Translations under genes and position numbers: made by a program
Source: Tubiluchus corallicola
Taxonomy: Eukaryota; Priapulida; Priapulimorpha; Priapulimorphida; Tubiluchidae
Assembly (NCBI GenBank): GCA_030141605.1
Contig: JAQGDQ010000587.1
Location: forward strand, 21,001 to 85,000
Length of the DNA: 64,000 nt
Direction: 5' to 3'
Part shown: one piece after another, positions 1-10,600 of the stretch
Layout of the letters: the number at the start of each line of letters is the position of its first letter
How positions within the stretch are numbered: the first letter of the stretch is position 1
Notes under the pieces: model-generated
Database searches by the model: none
What the model was told of the DNA's origin: nothing
What the model saw: the letters and a program-made list of their open reading frames with translations, nothing else

Positions 1-1620
1 ATTAAGTTTGATCAACATCTGCAAAAAATAGTGAATATGATGAAGTTTTAATTTCCTGAGAATGATGAACTTGAGTTAATGCAATGAAGGTTACCTGAAC
101 ACGGCTTCTTTATTAGAGAGACAACTGAAATGCTAAAAGTCAGGCAATTTTGTGATTTTGGGTATTTAGTGGTCACAAAATTGAAGTTTTGAAGATGTCA
201 GTGCACATGACATTTAGCAGAATTTGTAAGTTGTTTGCCTATTTGGCAAAATATTTCATTAATTGTCACAATTTATATTTAATAAAATGCTGGGTGATTT
301 TCTGTTTGCTTCAGTAGATTCTGTCATAAAGTTTTTTACATAATTATTAAAATGCCATGCCTTTTGACTTGCTGTAAAAAATTATGTTTATTTCACAAGA
401 GAAATATTAGATTAGTTTATGAGCTGTCACAGTTAACTCAAAAGCTGCTTCGATAAAGATTATGTGCTGCATACAGTCCAGTGGTTATGGCATTGAAGTT
501 GCAGTTCAAAGTTCTTAGTTCAAATCTATGCTTGGTCCCTATACTGCTCCCAATTTCAGTAAATAAGGTAAGTAATAATTTTTGTTGCATATTGATGGTT
601 TCATAATCAAAATAATCAATAGCAATATTTTGAAAAAACAAAATATACTGTTCAAAGCTTGAATTTTAGTGAATAGTAAATCAAAATTTATGAGCATAGC
701 TGATCGTTCGTATTTACCTAATGCACAGAGTTTCAAACAATGAGATTGAAACTACCCAATTGTACCGATGTTCAAAGATAACACAACAACAGTCTAATTG
801 CGAGATCGTGCACGATTATTGTGATATACCAATAGGAAGCAATGCGAAAGTGCATGCACAGTTATTGTACACTAACTCAGGGTAGTGCTGGACTAAACAC
901 GTGAACTGTGGCATAGCTAGCTTAGAAGGCATATTGCAAGCCACTTCCACACTAAATTTTAAGGACATATTAGCTTTTCAATTGATTGCGCAAGATTTTG
1001 ATGCAATAAATTGTTCCGCACCGTCATTATTAAATCGTAATACCCCTCTCTAGCAAAGCGTTATGTCATGGCTTGTAAGTTGTAACATTGTAATTGTTGC
1101 ATAATAGTGGCGCTTATATCTATGACCACAAAAGCCGGCGTGCGAACAGACTGAATATTCTCGAAAACTTTAGACTCAATGTTATGATGTCCCATACTGC
1201 CGAATAAGTCAATTTTAGTTTAACGTAGCAGTGCCTAGTTTTTTGCTGGATTACTGCTGCGTTTACCTGTCTGAAGGCAGATTTCTTTTATTTGAGAATT
1301 CTGCCTGCCCAGTGTCTACAATAGACGTGACGGCGTATGATGATGATGATAACGTTTTTTCGGATATGTAATTGATATTCACTGGCTTATTGTACTATTT
1401 TTGACAACGACTTTTGATTATTTGTCGACGACAAAGACTTGTTTTAGCCTTTCCCAAATTTAAGGTTTGGTTTTGATTTTATATTTACGGGGTAGTCGAG
1501 TTTAGTTTAGAAACAAAATAAACTTAAAAAGTTAAACATTACCTCGTACGTTCATGCTCGAACACCCAATTAACTATTTTTGCATTTAATTTTTGTATCT
1601 TTAGCAGCTGGAGCATCCAA
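1..1620. other. 5' flank of the ZnT6 gene, no gene seen
   Basis: AT-rich sequence without a long open frame or a recognisable protein motif on either strand. A short (GAT)n run lies near 1337. A pyrimidine-rich tract ending in 'tttag' near 1605 could be a 3' splice site of an untranslated exon leading into the transporter, but this is a guess. Confidence 0.5.
463..530 (+). repeat. possible tRNA-derived SINE remnant
   Basis: The stretch has an A-box-like 'agtggttatggcat' and, about 35 bases on, a B-box-like 'agttcaaatct', as in tRNA-derived pol III promoters. No cloverleaf can be closed, so it is not a working tRNA. It may be a chance match. Confidence 0.2.
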
Positions 1621-1801
1621 AACATCTGCTAAAGTTGCGCGAAGTAGCCGCCACTGAAACACATTTGTTCTCTGAAGAAGGAAGTACAATTGCTTCCAAG
1701 ACGTCCTTTGACGTTCTCCAAGACGTTGTTGAAGAGCTTTCAGTCTTCAGTTGCTATATTATGTTAACTAGTGAACAGAAAATCTTTACTGGTTAATAAC
1801 C

Positions 1802-3121
1802 ATGCCTTTTCAGCAGCTTTCACAAAGGCATGTGCTAAGCACGTTTTTCAAGGAAATCGCTTCCATCACGACAATTCCGGAGGCGAGGCGGACGATGGGA
1901 TTAATAAGTTTAAATACCTTGTGCAGCGTAGTGTTATTGGTTATGTGTCATGCTTCAGAAAGCATGGTTTTGACTTCTTACACGTATCTGACCATCTTCG
2001 ATCTGTTTAGTTTGTGCGTTTGTCTGTTGACGATATGGGTCGAGCAACAGAGGCCCACGAAAACATTTTCATTCGGTTATAGTCGGTTTGAGGTTCTCGC
2101 CGTATTTGCCAGCACAATTTTGGCGCAGCTTGGTGCATTGTTCATCCTTAAAGAAAGCATTGAGAGACTTCTCGTGCAACCGGAAATTTCTACACGTAAC
2201 TTGCTCGCCGCGAGCGTCCTTGCGTTCGCTGTGCACATCATTGCAGTATACGGCGTCCAGAACAAGGCGTTTAACCAAGTCATCGAAGCGGCTAGCTCTA
2301 GTTGGCTACAAGAGCACATGTCAGATCTGAGTCATAGCATCTGCCGCGTGGTTCCGGGACTGACCCGTGTGTTGCTCCCAAGAGTCAATCCGATTTCTCT
2401 CTTTGCCTGCATGGGATGGCTGGCGATTTTTGTCACCAAGGTCCTCATCGACTACCATTCTTTTTTCAAAGCCGACACGTTAGCAGCCATGTTTGTAGCC
2501 ACCATGATATTTGGCACCATGATACCGATGAGTGCTTATACGGGTAAAATTCTGCTCCAGACTGCACCGTCGCACATGATCGGCCAGTTGGACAAGTGCA
2601 TTCGCGAGGCAGGAACGCTAGACGGCGTGCTCGAATTTCGGGAAGAGCATTTCTGGACGCTGGCATTCGGTAAACTTGCGGGTTCCCTGCACGTCCGCAT
2701 TCGACGGGACGCAAACGAGCAACTGGTCTTGGCTCATTTATCAGATCGTTTGTCAGATTTAGTGTCCATCTTGACCGTGCATTTGTTCAAGGACGACTGG
2801 ACAAGAACTCCACACACGCAGGTTCTGGTGCCCGGTCTTAACTCTTTCCGGCCGCTATCGCCCACACAGCAGACCAGCAACTCCGACACCATTAGAATTT
2901 CCATTGATGCGGAACCAAAACCGTTTATTGACAGTCCGGTGCGAACCGACGGCGACGGTTTTACGCCAACGCCAATTTGTGCGCCTTATGATAATTATGC
3001 GGCGACCTCCGCCGTTTCATCTTACAGTGTAGAAACAACTATTCCTCAGAGCAAATCTTCTCCGAGTGATAGACCTCGCTTTGTGAAACTGGACAATGTG
3101 AATTCGAAACATAAAAGCTGA
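1802..3121 (+). CDS. SLC30A6: ZnT6-like zinc transporter (SLC30A6), intronless
   Basis: The 439-residue protein belongs to the cation diffusion facilitator family and resembles vertebrate ZnT6 through most of its length. Shared blocks include YTYLTIFDLFSL (60-71), SFGYSRFEVLAVFAST (90-105), AQLGALFILKES (108-119), SSWLQEH (166-172) and HVRIRRDANEQ (297-307). Six hydrophobic segments lie near residues 33-50, 62-80, 98-117, 133-152, 197-216 and 225-245, followed by a cytosolic domain and a Ser/Pro-rich tail. ZnT6 is known to lack the complete His/Asp zinc site in the membrane and to act as the non-transporting partner of ZnT5 in the Golgi. Here helix 2 also reads TIFDLFS instead of the usual HxxxD. 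The start is the first Met after an in-frame TGA at 1772. Vertebrate SLC30A6 has many introns, so a single exon suggests intron loss or a retained retrocopy. An ATTAAA polyadenylation-type signal lies near 3231. Confidence 0.93.
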   Translation: MPFQQLSQRHVLSTFFKEIASITTIPEARRTMGLISLNTLCSVVLLVMCHASESMVLTSYTYLTIFDLFSLCVCLLTIWVEQQRPTKTFSFGYSRFEVLAVFASTILAQLGALFILKESIERLLVQPEISTRNLLAASVLAFAVHIIAVYGVQNKAFNQVIEAASSSWLQEHMSDLSHSICRVVPGLTRVLLPRVNPISLFACMGWLAIFVTKVLIDYHSFFKADTLAAMFVATMIFGTMIPMSAYTGKILLQTAPSHMIGQLDKCIREAGTLDGVLEFREEHFWTLAFGKLAGSLHVRIRRDANEQLVLAHLSDRLSDLVSILTVHLFKDDWTRTPHTQVLVPGLNSFRPLSPTQQTSNSDTIRISIDAEPKPFIDSPVRTDGDGFTPTPICAPYDNYAATSAVSSYSVETTIPQSKSSPSDRPRFVKLDNVNSKHKS

Positions 3122-4586
3122 GATCTTGGTTTGAGATAGGTGAAGGGAAACTAATTGTGTGCTTTCAAATCAAAACTGTCCATAAGTCGGCATAGTTAAA
3201 ACTACGTTGTGATGCTTCGAAGTAGAATGTATTAAAATGTTTTTGATCAAATGTCAATTTTTTGTTTTTTATAAAAACAAATGCTATATATATTGGACTT
3301 TTATATTCTAGCATTAAGTCATGTAGAAAATGTTCAGAAAATACAAAAATTTAATTTTACAACCCTGTACCCACATTTTCTGCCTAAAAACTAGTACTAC
3401 AATTGAAAATTTTGTATTTTCAAACTACGATAGTTGAAGCAGTCATTTTGCTTCAGGGTTTTTCTGTTGCCAAACCCATATCTTCATCAGGAAAAGCCAT
3501 CTACTGGATTTAAATATAACTTTAATGTGCTCTTGCAAAGTCTGTAGCAACCAAAATTTGTGCGGTTGCTAGGCGTTTATAGAAACACGAAAAAAACAAC
3601 GGTAAAGTTTAATAGCAATTTTCTCAAGGCTATGTTTGTCACTGCATAGAGTGCACCTCAACTTCAACGTGGATTATCTCAGTTTAGTAATATAGAACAA
3701 TGAACCTGTATCAAAATGTTCTCCTTGAAATGGAGATTCAGAACGTGTGAATAATTAGGGAAGCTTAATTGCCGACTTATGGATGATTTTGCTATGTAAG
3801 AACACAAATTGTGGTCGTGTGTGAAATGGGTTTAATTTATTAATATACATATACGATATACATACACACACACACACACACACATATATATATCCATGAG
3901 GAGAATATTTTAAACAACCTATTTTCTTGTACAAGTGAAAAATTTAATAAAATTGATTTTAAATTTGGTATGAACAGCCAACAAGCATTTTGTTTCATAG
4001 TCAAGTTTTTATGCATTCCATGAATGAGTATAAGCTTACCACATTACAAGATTGTTAGTTCTCTTTGTGTTAGGTACCAGTCCTGTGACACCTAGTTGTA
4101 TGATCCCTGATTAATCGAGAATTCATTGGCATTTGTCGTCAACATGACCAAAAAATGTGAAATGCTTCTCAGGCCCAGTAAAAATATGATGTAAGCTTAC
4201 GAGTTGTGTTATTCTTGGATTTGTATGTTCAACTTTTGCAAGATTTTGAGCCTCTTAATGGTAGTAGTAGTAGCTACAATTAATATTTACAATCTTTCAC
4301 AGGAATAGCACAATTGAAACATTTCATAGTCCAAAATCTTCTACTTTTCAGAAAACAGCAACATTACACAAAGGTTCGCAATAAGAAAATTTTGCTCAGT
4401 GTCAGTAGAATAAAGATATGATATTGAATGAGTGATGCTTACAGAATTTCTCAGAATTTTAACACTTCATTATGGTTGCAAAAATTAGTGTTTTCTTATT
4501 CATAAGCTTTTAAAGTATTAGCAGATCACAAATACCAAATTGCAATTCATAGTTGGCATTAAGGATGTAAAGTCTACATTGTTGAA
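3122..4586. other. 3' flank of the ZnT6 gene, no gene seen
   Basis: AT-rich. It probably contains the transporter 3' untranslated region, with ATTAAA near 3231 and AATAAA near 3945. A short (CA)n tract followed by (TA)n occupies about 3862-3893. No coding signal was recognised on either strand. Confidence 0.5.
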
Positions 4587-5340
4587 TCATCTTGTAGTTT
4601 CAGTTGTTAAATGACAGTCCATCAAAACGTGCTTTTCAGTTTGGGTTTCTCCACAATTACAGAATCTGTGTCTTCTATCTACGTTACACCATCTATCAGG
4701 TTCAACTTTCAAATAGTGCCTCGGAGTGTCTCAATCGCGTATAGGCAATGCCGTATATCTCAGGTGTTGAATCTGGAACAACGGGTGTTATTAAGCACGA
4801 GTTGAACTCTTTATATGTCTCTCGTTTAGTTGAGCTGCTGTTTCTTGAACATGTGGAGTAGAAGCAAGTTAATTTATCCACTAGGTGGTGTGGTGCCACG
4901 AGTGCAACAAGAAGCGTAATGATCTCCTCTATCTTTCCCTCCTGCGTACCTGGAGGTTCGGGAGCTCGTCTAACAGGGCGAGGTCTGGCTGGTTGTGGAC
5001 GTACGTCCTCGGGGAACCATGCTTCACTCATCCCCTGAAAGGCCCCATCCAAATCGCCACTTCCCAATGCAGCTCTAGCGAATGCCAGAGCCACGGCTAC
5101 GTCTGTGCGATTAAGCACATTCCCATTACGTATATCTGTTTCAGTACTTTCTTTAAGTGCGTCCTGGCTTGCTCTCACACCGGGTTGTGGTTCATCAACT
5201 ACCAGTCCGATCCCAGCAGGGTGAGCAGCGGGGTCCCTCTCTACTTCATGATCGTTCACACCTGAGCGGGCAGCAAGGTCCCTCTCCGCTTCTACTGCCA
5301 TTTTAGCGGCGGTGTAGCGGACGGATTTCCGAATTTTATA
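4587..5340 (-). pseudogene. non-LTR retrotransposon 3' fragment with zinc-binding C-terminus
   Basis: At 4587-4718 the minus strand encodes HYLKVEPDRWC followed by FCNCGETQTEKHVLMDC. This matches the end of many LINE reverse transcriptases, where a CxC...H...C cluster follows the RT domain. A frameshift near 4715 separates it from a 199-residue frame (4702-5301), which just before the shift reads IAYTRLRHSEALFES, a disrupted version of the sequence leading into that motif. The rest of the 199-residue frame is rich in Ala, Arg and Pro, clearly more GC-rich than its surroundings, and I do not recognise it. It may be another part of the same element or an unrelated open frame. I see no RT catalytic motif, so this is a broken copy. 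Confidence 0.55.
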
Positions 5341-5651
5341 TATAGCCTCAACCGAGCGATGAGGCAGGCTCTGATGGAGGAATTTGGCGAGCCCTCTCTA
5401 TCGCAGTATTGCTACACTTTTACTGTTCCACAAGTTAAGAACAAAGTAGCTGTCACTGTAGAATTATTTGATTTTACTAGGCATTAATCTCAAAATAGGT
5501 TAGATCATTAAAGCAGCACCATCTGGTGATTTACTTAGTGTTTATGTTATTTTAATGGTAGAACAGTTAGGCATTGTGAGACACTAACTAGCAGTGGCTG
5601 GTTCAGTTTTCTTTGTCCAGCATGAACTTGTGTACATTAGACAGATAGATA

Positions 5652-6238
5652 ATATAGCAAAACTGGACGCAATGTTAAACAGTAGGTCAAAACAATCTAC
5701 TCTTTAAAATATTGGAAGTAAACATGCTATTTTTTCAAAAATGGTGAAAGAATTATTACCACACAAACACAATTTCATGTTCACGCCACTAGTTCTTCCT
5801 AGTTAGACGGGCACTAGCACCTGCAGTTCGGAAACACATTGCACAAAAAACAGGTGCTGCACCTCTCAGTTCAGATGTGTCAGTTTGTAACGAGCTACGT
5901 ATGCTTGACAGTTCATGCACGAGCACAGCGGTAAATTTAAAATTTGAATTTTTATCTTAAAGCTTGCCTAGTTTTAGTACAACACACTGAATATCTTGCA
6001 ATAGTTCTGTACTTCAATTTTCGCTTTCACAAGCACGTGCAACATGCTAGTGGAATATTTTTGCCGTTCAAATTATGTTTATTTGTGATGTCATCAATAG
6101 TTTGGCTCGTCCACCATTAATTAAGGTTTTAATCTATTATTTAATCATCAGATACGCTTTTGCAGTATTGATTGTGTTAAAATGTTTTTTTACAATAATT
6201 GAAAATAGGGTAGTATATTAAAAATCATCCTGTTTTCG
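5652..6238 (+). repeat. dispersed repeat F1, copy 1
   Basis: Full-length copy of a family of about 600 bp that also occurs at 19466-19865 (partial), 19921-20535, 50410-51020, 54805-55430 and 62233-62805. Landmarks in order are 'gcaaaactgg', 'aggtcaaaacaatctac', 'acgccactagttcttc', 'gacgggcactagc', 'cttcaattttcgctttc', 'gatgtcatcaatag' and a terminal 'aaaatcatcctgt'. It has no open frame of note and is probably a non-autonomous transposon. Confidence 0.75.
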
Positions 6239-7143
6239 GCTAAGTGTAGTTCCAGTTCTTTCACTGCAGTATGCCAAGTTACGGCCTAGTTTGACGTTGC
6301 CTAAATAGGTTGACAAATTGCATCATTACCTTAAAGGTAAGCAAATGTTACTTATTTTCACATTTTAGTAATTAAGTATTCAGTAATCACCTTAACTTCT
6401 AGCTGTTTTGCTTTAGCGTTATGTCTCTCTTTCCCTCTCCCGCCTCTCTATTTGTTGGTATAATTAGATTTTTAGTAAGTGGCAATTCTGGTCTGGTAAG
6501 CGACATTGGTATTGTAGACTGGTTAAGAGGTCTCTCTTCCCCTCTCCATCTCTCCCTCCTTCCTTCTCTCTATCTGTTGGTATAATTATAATTTTAGTAG
6601 GTGGCAATTCCGGTCCAACAAACAAAATTGGTATTGTAGCGTGCAAACGTGGGGCACCATCTATTGACCAAAATGAAAGTATTGTGGACTGGTACCTCTC
6701 TAAGTTTGCCTCCCATGCATTTTACTTGTACATGAGGGGAGTGCGTGTCTCGAATTTGTGAGAAGAGACTGTATAATTAAGTTTTGCGAGACTTGTTCTA
6801 CTGCTAATAAATTGTCTTTTTTGTTTCAGAGGAATTATAGCTTTAAAGTAAGATCAGTGAAGCATGTATACAAGATCAGATGACGATACAAACGAAACAA
6901 GTGCATTTATAAAACGGTAAAATCTTTTTATTATATAATTAGATATGATAAATGTCTAAAATAAGTAACGACTCTCATTTATTGCACATACAACTAAAAT
7001 AACCGTAAAATAAAAAATTTATGTAAAAATACTTAGGTAAAATAAAGCATTTTAAATCTCACTCTCTAAGTTAGTACTGCGAAAACTACAAAACAGTTCA
7101 TCATGTCGTAATGTGCAGTAATTTTATAATTAGTTATATCTTA
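6239..7143. other. gap between repeat F1 and the annexin 3' end
   Basis: Holds two pyrimidine-rich tracts (about 6420-6450 and 6530-6575) and an imperfect direct repeat. The motif 'ttggtataattaga...ggcaattc' at about 6455-6520 recurs as 'ttggtataattata...ggcaattc' at about 6578-6650. No gene was recognised. Confidence 0.45.
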
Positions 7144-7144
7144 A

Positions 7145-7150
7145 TTTATT
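7145..7150 (-). promoter_or_regulatory. polyadenylation signal of the annexin gene
   Basis: Minus-strand AATAAA, about 104 bases past the annexin stop codon at 7254. Distance and strand fit. Confidence 0.5.
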
Positions 7151-7253
7151 ATGTGTAATTTCATTGCGTGGGGGTAGTTTCAACTTGTACAAACTGTGTT
7201 CATGCGTGTTGTTTGTTTTTAATTTTGTGTAACTGATGTTAGAGTAGCGCAGT

Positions 7254-7304
7254 TCAACTGACCAGAGCCAGGAGAGCCTTTTTGTAGTCGCCGGATGTAT
7301 CACT
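7254..7304 (-). CDS. annexin exon 8 (C-terminus)
   Basis: Encodes SDTSGDYKKALLALVS and TGA. This is the end of repeat 4, with its acidic calcium ligand and the hydrophobic C-terminal helix. The acceptor is a pyrimidine tract ending 'tttcag'. Confidence 0.9.
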   Translation of the reverse strand, partial: SDTSGDYKKALLALVS

Positions 7305-7367
7305 CTGAAAATAGAAACAAATTATTGTAAGTGTTAGCTGCACTAATTGATAGCTCTGAAATCTCTG

Positions 7368-7424
<57 letters not shown>

Positions 7425-7564
7425 TACACCCCCTCTCTCTTCTCTCTCTCTTTCCCTTACCTTTTCTCTTTTTCTCTCACTCTTTCTCTCTCTCCCTCTC
7501 TCCCCATTCCTCCTCTCCTCTTTCTTTCTCTCTCTCTCTCTCGCTCTCTCTCTTTCCCCTTCCT

Positions 7565-7627
<63 letters not shown>

Positions 7628-10600
7628 GTCTCCCTCTCCCTCCTTCCCTCTCCACCCCTAAAGAAATGGTTCCGTAACAACAATGAACAATAAACGAATG
7701 CTAAATGACACATCCAGGCAGTTAGGCAGAACAAAGTCAATAAGCAAGTCACCCAATGTTTCGCATTCTCGATTTATTCTTGAAAAAGTGGCACAAAAAA
7801 GCCACACTCTCTCTCCCTCTTTCCCCTCCTCTCCCTCTCTCCCTCCCTACCTCCATTCTCTATCTTCATCTCTCCTTCACTCCTCTCCCTTTTTCTTTAT
7901 CTGTCCTCTTTCTCCCTCTCTCCACCCATCCCTCTCTTGCCCTCTTTTTCTGTTTCTCTCTCTCCATCTCTCCTTTTCCCTGCCTTTCTCTCGAGATCTG
8001 CCCAGAGTGAGTGTTCAGCCTCAGTCGCCCGGCATTGACAGACTGTTGTCGGCACTGCTTAACTTGGTGCACCACCACACGCTGTGACCATATGACTGTT
8101 AACTTCACTTTACTTTAATAATGCATACCTCGATAGCCGACTGCAGAGTTTTGTCGAAATGTTTCCTGTATGCTTCCTTGATCTGCACCATGTCTTTTTC
8201 ACAACGAGTCACCAAGATGCGGATCAGCTGGTGGTCTTTCGTGCCCATACCTTTCACGGCGCCGTCAATTCTCTTGGCAAAATACAAACCTACGTCTTTT
8301 ACCATTGTAACTGCAAAATTGAACTTGTGAGAAAAAGCTGGAGTAGTCTAATGGCATTATCAATGTAAAATAAGTTTAACAAGGCTCTTCACAATTCCAG
8401 CGATTGTTGATGATTGTGAAAAGGTCAGAGGTTAAGAGTAGTAGACAAAGTGTTCCCAAGCAAGATACTGCTAGTAAATCACTCTACACAATGCATAATT
8501 AAGTAAAGTCCACGTAAAGTTACTGAATTGATGTGGCAGACGGCTTTGCTTTACCCACATGTTACAAGATGGTTGTAGTTAAGACGCGTTGCTGTGGTAC
8601 ACTTAACCGTTGACCTACAGCAACTGTGTCTGTGCAAAACCAAACTGTGAAAATGCTAAATCTAAATTGCATGTTAGAAGTGAAAAGAAGGTTACAAAAC
8701 TCTGTAACTTTATTTCTGGGCACTTACTGAGATCCAGAAATGCTCTCTCATAATCGCCAGACATCTCCTTCTTCACGGCCTCCTCCATCGAGTGTTTTGA
8801 GAGCTTCTGGTATTCCTGGAAAACCTGGCGCAAGTGCGGAAAGCTACGGGTTGCGAATATCGTGTTGAATGTTGCCTTGTCCGTGCCAAACTTCTTCACC
8901 CCGGCCTCGTACAGACTTTTAGCATCTTCCTTTGCTGTTTCTGCATTCAACTTTTTTGCTGGGTCTCTTGTGGTCTGTAAAGTAAGTTTTTTTAAACTAA
9001 ATTTGAACTTAGGTTAAGGGCAAGAAAACACTCTTTATAAATAAAACTTAAAAAATCTGTCTTTGTGTCACTTATACGCTGTTTTGTTCTATACAGAGTT
9101 GCGTTAGCAGTAACTCATTAGAGCATTCGCAGTACAGTGTTTGCTAACTAAGCTAAAGTTTAAATTATTTTATGTTCTTTCAAACAGCTAAATGTAATGC
9201 TAAGTAATATAATTTTAGAAGGCGTTTACAACTTCCTACACAACTTAAATAGCCTAATCTAATCCTAACCCTAATCCAACCCTAATTCTAATCCTAACCC
9301 TAATCCAACCCTAATTCTAACCCTAACCCGAATCCAACCCTAATTCTAACACTAATTCTAACCCTAACCCTAATCCAACTCTAATTCTAACCCTAACCCT
9401 AATTCTAACCTTAACCCTAATTCTAACCTTTACCCTAATCCAACTCTAATTCTAACCCTAACCCTAATCCAACCCTAATTCTAACCCTAACCCTAATCCA
9501 ACCCTAATTCTAACCCTAAGCTTAATCAAACCTTAATCTAACCCTAATTCTAATCCTAACCCTAATTCTAACCCTAATTCTAATCCTAACCCTAATTCTA
9601 ACCCTAACCCTAATTCTAATCCTAACCCTAATCTGATTCACAAACTAATTTCTTGTGCATGAGAATTGTAAAACTTCAGCCACAACATTGTGTCTAAAGT
9701 TTTTGGACTGTACTTTAAAATAAGAGAAAGTCTGAGAAACAGGGAAGACTGTAGTGGTAATTATAAGATTTTTTTTGTTATACATTAATTAAATGACCCC
9801 AAGTGTGACAGAAATTCATTAAACTGGCGACACAGGTTGCTGCATGGGAGTCTGTAACAGAGCCACAGAAGCACAATGTATTTCCCACATTTTAAGGGTT
9901 TTTGAAAATTGAATTTTTGGATTTGAAGACATGCTAGATGTCGTGACGGTATTGAGATGGCAGACATGCCAGCTGGAGACATGACAAAGATCCAAGTCTA
10001 GCAAACACATCACTTACCTATACAAGTTTAAAACAACTTCTACTGTGCCGTGCTGTGAATTATAGTTGCTTTCCAATAGTAACAAAAAACCTATTGTACA
10101 CTCATGTCTCACTTTGCCGGACCTCGCCTTTATGGATGTCGGAAAAATCAGACAAAATCTGGATAGTTACAAAGTCCCGTAGGTTATGGACAGAGTCCGT
10201 TGTTTCGCAAGCTGACCGCTAGTTGGCCGGCCGTCACTTTGTTTACATCATTACATCAGTGTAACCACGTATATATATATATATATATAAAAATATAGAT
10301 TCAGTTATGCGGAATTATTTCAGTCAATTGTCGACAGTTTTTATATACAGTTTGAAAGGGCAGGAGACTAGATGACCCTATGGTCCTTCCCTGCCCTGCT
10401 CCATGATTATAATTACGCAATATTTAAAAAACTTTTGATGTTGAACTAACTGGAGAAAATAAATGTTCTATGTTCTATGTCTATGTATATACCTTTGCCT
10501 AGGAGCAGCCCGTACAACACATTTTCGAGACAATTACATAATTGATTCTGCATTAGCAAGAATCTAATACACGTTGCCTACTGTATTAGCTTAGTATTGG

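Noticed and set aside
4885-5265. 126-residue plus-strand frame
   Set aside because: It overlaps the minus-strand LINE-related frame antisense and shows no motif.
7254-7752. Glu/Arg-rich and Ser/Leu-rich frames in the (CT)n tract
   Set aside because: Microsatellite artefacts. The only real coding here is the 51-bp annexin exon 8.
9250-9640. CCCTAA arrays as a chromosome end or a fusion scar
   Set aside because: They are degenerate, lie inside a gene intron, and share bounded ends with a second array, which fits a mobile element better.
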